From Acidobacteriaceae bacterium (GTDB taxonomy: Bacteria; Acidobacteriota; Terriglobia; Terriglobales; SbA1), in contig PMHI01000012.1 of the NCBI GenBank assembly GCA_003156615.1, positions 1 to 7,312 of the forward strand: DNA of 7,312 nt, read 5' to 3'. How positions within the stretch are numbered: position 1 is the stretch's first letter; the number at the start of each line of letters is the position of its first letter. The notes beneath the pieces were generated by a model. It did not search any database and was not told the DNA's origin. It was given only the letters and a program-made list of their open reading frames with translations. Positions 1 through 4,385 of the stretch are shown here, piece after piece. The position numbers and the translations under genes were made by a program.

Positions 1-2
1 TG

Positions 3-507
3 GGAACCACCTTCCTCGACAGGATGCCGGGACAAGATGCGTTCCAGCGCCGGATGAAGGCTGAAGAGGAAGAGGATACGAGTCAACAAAGACCCAGACA
101 GCTTGATCACACGGGAAAATTATGCCTTGGACGTAGTTGGCACGGATCGAATCGGCAACTCTGACTGCTCAGTGGTCCACGCTGTTCCGAAGCGCAAGGA
201 GATCGATCTCTTCGAAGGAAAGATCTGGATCGACAACCAGGATTTTGCGATCGTGAAGATCACCGGCCATCTCGCCAAAAGCCCGTCGTTGTGGATCAAG
301 CAAGTAGATTTTGTGCGGGACTATCAGAAGATTGACGGGTTCTGGCTTCTCTCGAGAGAAGAGGCGGTGTCAGCCATCAGAATATTCGGCAAGGAGACAC
401 TGACGGTCGATTACCAGAACTATACCGTCAACAAATTAGGTGCCGGTCAGTCTCTTCCAACGAATATCGCCAACACACGTCACGCTGACCGTCATCACGA
501 TGAATAA
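3..507 (+). CDS. Outer membrane lipoprotein-sorting (LolA/RseB-like) protein, 5'-partial, frameshifted
   Basis: The gene enters from the left edge and lacks its N-terminus. Bases 3-77 read in frame 3 as an acidic segment ending KAEEEED. From about base 79 the coding passes to frame 1 (RVNKDPDSLITRENYALDVVG) and stays open to TAA 505-507. One extra base in or just after the GA-rich run gaagaggaagaggat (63-77) explains the shift. Frame 1 has a TGA at 55-57 and frame 3 a TGA near 165, so neither frame alone spans the region. The body shows features I associate with LolA-fold proteins of Acidobacteria: GKIWIDNQDFAIVKI, then alternating beta-strand-like segments and FWLLSREE. Such proteins are usually periplasmic and bind lipid or lipoprotein, but the ligand here is unknown. 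A start at TTG 103 is possible by ORF logic but has no ribosome-binding site. The stop overlaps the next gene's ATG. The family call comes from recalled similarity; the frame change is read directly. Confidence 0.68.
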
Positions 508-1243
508 CAAGGCTAAGGCAGGTGGAAAACCTTTGGTATATCTCTCTGCTGCCATCTCAGCGATGGGCGGCATGCTTTTTGGCTATGACATCGGTGTCAT
601 CTCTGGGGCCATCCTGTTCATCAAGAAGGATTTCTCTTTTTCTCAGGGCATGGAGGAAATCGTCGTCAGCTCGGTTCTACTGGGATCGCTCGTCGGTGCA
701 GCGGTCGGAGGATTTTTGGCCGACCGTATCGGACGTCGGAGACTATTGATTATCACCGCGGCGGTTTTCGGGGTGGGCGCCATCGGGGCCGCGCTGGCAC
801 CAGGCACCGCATGGCTGCTTGCCGCCCGAATCGTTGCCGGCGGCGCGATCGGCATCGCTTCGTTCGTCGCACCGCTTTACATTTCTGAGATTGGCCCGGT
901 CGATATCCGCGGAAAACTGGTTTCGATCAATCAAGTCGCTCTCACCAGCGGCATCGTCATCTCTTACCTTATCGACTACGCCTTCGCCGGGTCCCAGGCG
1001 TGGCGATGGATGTTTGCGATGGCTGTCATTCCGGCGGCCGCATTCGGAGTTGGACTGATCTTCATTCCCAACAGCCCGCGATGGCTTGTCAGCCGCGGTC
1101 ACGTGGATCAAGCCCGAGCCGTGTTGAATCGGATTCGCCCCGGGATCAGGTGGAGAGCGAACTCAGCGATATTCAGCTTAGCGCGGCGCAGGAGAAGGGT
1201 CACTGGTCCGAACTGTTCAGTCCGCTGTTGCGACCGGCAATGA
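500..1243 (+). CDS. MFS sugar porter, N-terminal half (TM1-6), frameshifted before the C-terminal half
   Basis: This is the first half of a sugar/proton symporter of the GalP/XylE/AraE type in the inner membrane. From ATG 500 the signatures in order are GYDIGVISG in TM1 (Asp30, equivalent to the XylE proton-coupling Asp27), DRIGRRR in loop 2-3, an Arg at about 110 (equivalent to XylE Arg133), APLYISEIGP, RGKLVS and PNSPRWL after TM6. Homology ends at RIRPG (residue 215, near base 1143). The frame then continues with 32 unrelated residues, including ARRRRR, to TGA 1241-1243, giving 247 aa. ATG 500 was chosen because it starts just before the transporter-like region and overlaps the upstream stop (ATGAATAA), suggesting translational coupling; no clear Shine-Dalgarno precedes it. 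GTG 440 would extend the frame inside the previous gene and looks unlikely. Restoring one G in the run at 1142-1144 gives one 456-residue porter, a normal family length. Confidence 0.85.
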   Translation: MNNKAKAGGKPLVYLSAAISAMGGMLFGYDIGVISGAILFIKKDFSFSQGMEEIVVSSVLLGSLVGAAVGGFLADRIGRRRLLIITAAVFGVGAIGAALAPGTAWLLAARIVAGGAIGIASFVAPLYISEIGPVDIRGKLVSINQVALTSGIVISYLIDYAFAGSQAWRWMFAMAVIPAAAFGVGLIFIPNSPRWLVSRGHVDQARAVLNRIRPGIRWRANSAIFSLARRRRRVTGPNCSVRCCDRQ

Positions 1244-1869
1244 TCGTGGGCGTTGGACTGGCCATCGCGCAGCAGATCACCGGCATCAACACTGTCATCT
1301 ATTACGCTCCGACTATTTTCAAATTCGCCGGCTTGTCTTCTGCGTCGGTGGCGATTCTGGCCAGCGTCGGAGTCGGAGTCGTCAATGTCGCATTGACAAT
1401 TGTGGCCATGGAACTAATCGACTGGGTCGGGCGGCGACCGCTTTTGTTGGCCAGCCTGGCGGGAATGGCAATGAGTTTGGTCGTTTTGGGGCTGGCGTTT
1501 GCGATGCCGCAATTGTCCGGCAGCTTGGGATGGATAGCGGCGGCCAGCCTCATGGTGTACGTCGGTTCATTCGCCGTCGGACTGGGGCCGGTTTTCTGGC
1601 TGATACTTTCGGAGATTTACCCGTTGCGTATCCGCGGTCGAGCCATGAGCATCGGGACGGCCGCCAATTGGAGCGCCAATCTGATCGTGGCAATATCGTT
1701 CTTGACACTCACACACGTCATGGGTAAAGCTGCGACCTTCTGGCTGTATGGGGCCGTCACCGTCGGAGCATGGCTCTTTGCGTTTTTCCTAGTGCCGGAA
1801 ACCAAGGGCAAAACTCTCGAACAGATTGAAACGTACATGCGAGCGGGAAAGCATCCGGAGGCATTGTGA
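1144..1869 (+). CDS. MFS sugar porter, C-terminal half (TM7-12), in a shifted frame
   Basis: This continues the same porter in frame 1. The central loop resumes without loss as DQVESELSDIQ. TM7 follows with the sugar-binding motif QQITGINTVIYYAP, whose Gln258, Gln259 and Asn264 (numbered in the restored 456-aa protein) correspond to XylE Gln288, Gln289 and Asn294. Next come WVGRRPLLL in loop 8-9, GPVFWLILSEIYPLRIRGRAMSI in TM10 with Trp367 equivalent to XylE Trp392, an NW pair as in GLUT/GalP proteins, and the C-terminal signature PETKGKTLEQIE. The stop is TGA 1867-1869. As the sequence stands, the first ATG in this frame is 1240, at the start of TM7. It overlaps the N-half stop as ATGA and would give 209 aa. 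All sugar-contact motifs are intact, so the damage is limited to the frame change. Substrate is probably a monosaccharide or polyol (galactose, xylose, arabinose, glucose or inositol); it cannot be fixed from motifs. Confidence 0.84.
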   Translation, partial: DQVESELSDIQLSAAQEKGHWSELFSPLLRPAMIVGVGLAIAQQITGINTVIYYAPTIFKFAGLSSASVAILASVGVGVVNVALTIVAMELIDWVGRRPLLLASLAGMAMSLVVLGLAFAMPQLSGSLGWIAAASLMVYVGSFAVGLGPVFWLILSEIYPLRIRGRAMSIGTAANWSANLIVAISFLTLTHVMGKAATFWLYGAVTVGAWLFAFFLVPETKGKTLEQIETYMRAGKHPEAL

Positions 1870-1907
1870 AAGCAGGCATAGAGGATGCTACGCACACTCC
1901 AGAAGGC

Positions 1908-1916
1908 AAGGAGGTG
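1908..1916 (+). promoter_or_regulatory. Strong Shine-Dalgarno after the sugar porter
   Basis: AAGGAGGTG is nearly the full anti-16S complement. It sits 7 nt before ATG 1924. It is better than the sites in front of the larger plus-strand genes here, except perhaps UPF0182, yet the frame it serves is only 26 codons long. Confidence 0.45.
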
Positions 1917-1923
1917 TCATTTG

Positions 1924-2004
1924 ATGCGGCGCATCAGGAACGTTCAAAATGGAGAAAAGCCGGATTTACAATCGCGAACCGCCGGGGACGCTTATCACTG
2001 GTAG
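1924..2004 (+). CDS. Tiny ORF (26 aa) behind a strong Shine-Dalgarno, function unknown
   Basis: ATG 1924 follows AAGGAGGTG by 7 nt and opens a 26-codon frame, MRRIRNVQNGEKP through to TAGDAYHW, ending at TAG 2002-2004. The N-terminus is basic, and the last residues come from the first copy of the downstream DNA repeat. It overlaps the 3' end of the minus-strand repeat ORF by 39 nt in antisense. It could be a genuine micropeptide, the remnant of a longer gene whose 3' part was replaced by the repeat, or chance. I recognise no family. The ribosome-binding site is the only strong argument for it. Confidence 0.28.
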   Translation: MRRIRNVQNGEKPDLQSRTAGDAYHW

Positions 2005-2274
2005 TGCTCCCTCTGCAGAGACTTCAACGTTCGCGTCTTCTCGAGACTTGTCGGCCAGCTCCGAGTCCGTTTGAGTGCCGCCGGGGACGCTTATGACTGG
2101 CAGCGCTCCCTGCGGAGAGACTTCGGCCTTCGCGTCGCGCTTGTCGGCCGGGTGTGAGCCCGTTTGAGAGCCGCCGGGGACGCTTAGGACATCTAGCGAT
2201 GCGCCTTTTGCCGACTGAAGCCCAACAGTTTTTCCGCGACTATGGTCCAGGATTTGTTTTGTTTTTTTGGACAT
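1966..2274 (-). CDS. Small repeat protein with three SVPGG blocks (102 aa), function unknown
   Basis: The ATG is the complement of 2272-2274 and the stop TAA the complement of 1966-1968. An AAGGAG Shine-Dalgarno (complement of 2284-2289) lies 9 nt before the start. The N-terminus is basic and hydrophilic (MSKKTKQILDHSRGK, residues 1-15). Hydrophobic blocks follow at residues 24-35 (GASLDVLSVPGG), 56-66 (GALPVISVPGG) and 89-99 (same), separated by charged spacers of 20 and 22 residues with ADK and a shared EVS. The protein ends SRL after the third block. There is no cysteine, tryptophan, tyrosine or phenylalanine, and no signal peptide or TM segment. Repeats 1 and 2 differ by an in-frame 6-nt indel. 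In GALPVISVPGG the codon changes are silent (gcg/gca, ctg/cta, gtc/gtg), while the spacer changes are mostly amino-acid replacing. This suggests translation with selection on the block. I do not recognise the family. A multi-core precursor peptide or a repetitive binding protein are only guesses. No modifying enzyme or exporter is next to it. It is divergent from the GH15 gene. Confidence 0.55.
   Translation of the reverse strand: MSKKTKQILDHSRGKTVGLQSAKGASLDVLSVPGGSQTGSHPADKRDAKAEVSPQGALPVISVPGGTQTDSELADKSREDANVEVSAEGALPVISVPGGSRL
1979..2186. repeat. Imperfect tandem repeat, three copies of a 16-nt core, periods 99 and 93 nt
   Basis: The 16-mer ccgccggggacgctta occurs exactly at 1979-1994, 2078-2093 and 2171-2186. 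The two complete units (1979-2077 and 2078-2170) are also similar along their length: each has gctccct, gagacttc, tcgcgtc, cttgtcggcc and ccgtttgag in the same order. They differ by substitutions and one 6-nt indel near 2038-2046. Both periods are multiples of three, and on the minus strand the array stays in frame, forming the repeat region of the ORF at 1966-2274. On the plus strand the same units contain stops in the equivalent frame. The repeat is therefore best read as coding on the minus strand. Confidence 0.85.
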
Positions 2275-2304
2275 ACTTTTGTGCTCCTTACTTTTGTGCT
2301 CCTA
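2275..2304 (-). repeat. 15-bp tandem duplication carrying two Shine-Dalgarno sites
   Basis: On the plus strand, acttttgtgctcctt (2275-2289) is followed directly by acttttgtgctccta (2290-2304), with 14 of 15 bases identical. On the minus strand each unit carries a purine-rich ribosome-binding site: AAGGAG at 2289-2284, 9 nt from the ATG of the repeat ORF, and TAGGAG at 2304-2299, 24 nt from it. The near copy is the functional candidate. The far copy could act as a standby site or may only be a slippage product. Confidence 0.75.
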
Positions 2305-2389
2305 AATAGTATTCTGATGCTTTGAACCTTTCGCTGACTGAGCAATCGGGGACAGTGCTCGCAGGAAGCTACATGTTCTAATGCCAGTC

Positions 2390-2408
2390 TCGAACCAATC
2401 CGGTTCGA
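2390..2408. promoter_or_regulatory. Perfect inverted repeat in the divergent intergenic region
   Basis: tcgaacc-aatcc-ggttcga is a 7-bp perfect dyad with a 5-nt centre. It lies between the divergent repeat ORF and the GH15 gene, 7 nt upstream of the GH15 Shine-Dalgarno (2416-2421). It could be a repressor operator of the LacI/TetR size class or a small stem-loop in the GH15 leader. A weaker dyad, gagca-N11-tgctc (2340-2360), lies further upstream. I see no convincing sigma-70 promoter pair on either strand here. Confidence 0.35.
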
Positions 2409-2415
2409 TTTTGAC

Positions 2416-2421
2416 GGAGGA
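2416..2421 (+). promoter_or_regulatory. Shine-Dalgarno of the GH15 gene, pointing to a CTG start
   Basis: GGAGGA lies 6 nt before CTG 2428 but 33 nt before ATG 2455. It therefore supports the upstream, non-canonical start. Confidence 0.5.
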
Positions 2422-2427
2422 CGACTC

Positions 2428-4236
2428 CTGTCCATACCTATCGAAGATTATGCCATGATCGGCGACTGCCACACAGCAGCCTTGGTTTCCAAACGGGGTT
2501 CGATCGACTGGCTCTGTCTTCCGCACTTTGATTCCACTGCCTGTTTCGCGGCGCTGCTCGGAACTGCTGACAACGGGCATTGGTCCATCTCACCCTCGGA
2601 ACCGATCCGAAGCATTCGGCGGCGCTATCGCGAAGGAACGCTTATTCTCGAGACCGAATTTGAGACGGAAAGCGGATCGGCGACGCTCATTGACTGCATG
2701 ACACCTCGCAATGAAACGCCAGATCTTCTGCGGGTGGTCGTCGGTACCAGAGGCCAGGTCCAAATGAACCTCGAACTGGTGATTCGATTCGACTACGGTT
2801 CGGTGGTGCCCTGGGTTCGAAGTACCGATCATGGAATCTCCGCAATCGCTGGTCCAGATAAACTCAGTTTGCGCACTGAAGTGCCGCTGCGCGGGGAAAA
2901 CTTCAAAACCGTGGCAACGTTTGCCGTTGCTGAGGGACAGAAGGCATCATTTCATCTTACCTGGTATCCCTCACACCAGTCTGAACCTTTGCCGTTGAAC
3001 ATTGATAAGGCTATTCAAGACACGCAGAATTGGTGGCGGGCATGGTCCTATCGCTGTTCCTATCATGGCAAGTGGCGCGATGCGGTATTGCGCTCTCTGA
3101 TCACCCTAAAAGCCCTGACATTCTTGCCCACGGGAGGGATCGCGGCAGCGCCTACAACTTCGCTCCCTGAGTTGCTCGGCGGCGTACGAAACTGGGACTA
3201 TCGTTTTTGCTGGGTGCGTGATGCCACGCTTACCCTGCACTCACTGCTCGATGCCGGATATCACGATGAAGCGCGAGCCTGGCGGGAATGGCTCCTGCGG
3301 GCCGTCGCCGGCAGCCCTTCCGAACTCAACATCGTCTATGGCCTTCGCGGCGAACGCAGGCTCACGGAACTGGAACTGCCGTGGCTCTCAGGCTACGAGA
3401 ACTCAGCGCCAGTACGGACCGGAAACGCTGCTTACAACCAGTTTCAATTAGATATTTTCGGAGAGGTGGCCAATACTCTTTTTCAATGTCGCCAGGCAGG
3501 GCTCAAACCGCCGAAGGACGAAGGCGAAGACGTTGCACAGCCAATGATTGAATTCCTGGAGACCGCATGGGATCACCCCGATGATGGCATTTGGGAAATG
3601 CGCGGTCCGCGCCGACATTTCGTTCACTCCAAGATGATGGCGTGGGTCGCCGTCGACCGGGCCATCAGGTCTGCCGAGCAAGGCTGGATCTCGGGAGACA
3701 TCGCGCGATGGAAGACGTTACGGACCACCATCCACGAACAGGTCTGCCGGCAAGGCTTCGACGCGGGCCTCAATTCTTTTGTGCAGTATTACGGCTCGAA
3801 GCACCTCGACGCCAGTCTCCTCATGATGCCGCTGGTCGGCTTCCTACGGGCGGATGATGCGCGCGTAATCGGCACGGTTAAAGCCATTGAAGTAAATCTC
3901 ATGGAGAGTGGCTTTGTAGCGCGGTACACGCAAGACCCGGACGTCGATGGTATGCCGCACGGCGAGGGAAAGTTTCTCGCCTGCACTTTCTGGCTGGCTG
4001 ACAATTATGAGTTGCAAGGTCGCCATGAAGATGCAATCCGTATATTTGACCGCCTGCTGGACATTCGTAACGATGTCGGGCTCCTTTCCGAAGAATATGA
4101 TCCGGTCGCAAAACGTTTGCTAGGCAATTTCCCTCAGGCGTTCTCTCACGTCGGTTTAGTAAACACAGCCTTCAATCTAAGCCGAGGTTTCCGTCAGCCC
4201 CCTGTTGCCTCTACCGCAGCCGTCGATTCGCGTTGA
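2428..4236 (+). CDS. Glycoside hydrolase family 15 protein, trehalase/glucoamylase-like
   Basis: This is a cytoplasmic enzyme, with no signal peptide, predicted to hydrolyse an alpha-glucosidic bond with inversion and release glucose; trehalose or short alpha-glucans are the likely substrates. Numbered from Met 2455 (593 aa), residues 1-200 form the trehalase-like N-terminal beta domain (IGDCHTAALV, GSIDWLCLPHFDS). The (alpha/alpha)6 catalytic domain follows, with RNWDYRFCWVRDA (Asp248), GYENSAPVRTGNAA, GIWEMRG (Glu381, expected general acid) and LLSEEYDP (Glu546, expected general base), then a C-terminal GNFPQAFSHVGLVNTA motif. Length is normal and both catalytic glutamates are present. The conserved family start, xIEDYAxIGD, is encoded here but begins upstream of ATG 2455 (SIPIEDYA). 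No ATG, GTG or TTG lies between the in-frame TGA at 2335 and 2455. CTG 2428, 6 nt after GGAGGA, is the best start and gives 602 aa. Substrate specificity cannot be read from motifs. The adjacent sugar porter suggests a role in sugar use. Confidence 0.92.
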   Translation: MSIPIEDYAMIGDCHTAALVSKRGSIDWLCLPHFDSTACFAALLGTADNGHWSISPSEPIRSIRRRYREGTLILETEFETESGSATLIDCMTPRNETPDLLRVVVGTRGQVQMNLELVIRFDYGSVVPWVRSTDHGISAIAGPDKLSLRTEVPLRGENFKTVATFAVAEGQKASFHLTWYPSHQSEPLPLNIDKAIQDTQNWWRAWSYRCSYHGKWRDAVLRSLITLKALTFLPTGGIAAAPTTSLPELLGGVRNWDYRFCWVRDATLTLHSLLDAGYHDEARAWREWLLRAVAGSPSELNIVYGLRGERRLTELELPWLSGYENSAPVRTGNAAYNQFQLDIFGEVANTLFQCRQAGLKPPKDEGEDVAQPMIEFLETAWDHPDDGIWEMRGPRRHFVHSKMMAWVAVDRAIRSAEQGWISGDIARWKTLRTTIHEQVCRQGFDAGLNSFVQYYGSKHLDASLLMMPLVGFLRADDARVIGTVKAIEVNLMESGFVARYTQDPDVDGMPHGEGKFLACTFWLADNYELQGRHEDAIRIFDRLLDIRNDVGLLSEEYDPVAKRLLGNFPQAFSHVGLVNTAFNLSRGFRQPPVASTAAVDSR

Positions 4237-4385
4237 AATTCAGAGCTGCTGACTTTCCGAGGGCGAACCGAGTCTGTGCCTCCGAGACCCCGAGCCTGTA
4301 TATGCCCTGTTCAAAATTGACCAGATTCCTCGCCGTATTTTGCTTGATAGTGAAGGCTTAAGAAAATCGTGCGGAGGGATGGACA
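4237..4385 (+). promoter_or_regulatory. Intergenic leader of the UPF0182 gene
   Basis: These 149 bp hold the Shine-Dalgarno GGAGGG (4373-4378), 7 nt before ATG 4386. A possible -35 box, TTGACC, lies at 4317-4322, but no good -10 follows at 16-18 nt; ttgata at 4344-4349 is too far away. Four short CCGAG copies (4257, 4268, 4282, 4290) sit just after the GH15 stop. No terminator hairpin with a T tract is visible, so read-through from GH15 is possible. Confidence 0.35.

Noticed and set aside
743..1111. 122-codon minus-strand ORF within the sugar porter
   Set aside because: Antisense to conserved transporter motifs, with low-complexity polar composition; a shadow frame.
1139..1150. Programmed ribosomal frameshift in the porter
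   Set aside because: The site (CGCCCCGGGAT) is not a classical slippery heptamer, and no clear stimulatory structure or internal Shine-Dalgarno at the right spacing was seen. Indel or decay is simpler.
1866..2096. 76-codon plus-strand ORF after the porter
   Set aside because: It starts at a GTG overlapping the porter stop with no ribosome-binding site, and its second half is an Arg/Leu-rich out-of-phase reading of the repeat. The frame at 1924 has the better initiation site, and the minus strand has the better coding signal.
1979..2186. CRISPR array
   Set aside because: The repeated core is only 16 nt, occurs three times, and the intervening 77-83 nt are themselves similar between units. 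Spacers should be unrelated and about 30-40 nt.
4317..4349. Sigma-70 promoter before UPF0182 (TTGACC ... TTGATA)
   Set aside because: The gap between the boxes is 21 nt, and no better -10 exists at 16-18 nt. Mentioned only as a possible -35.
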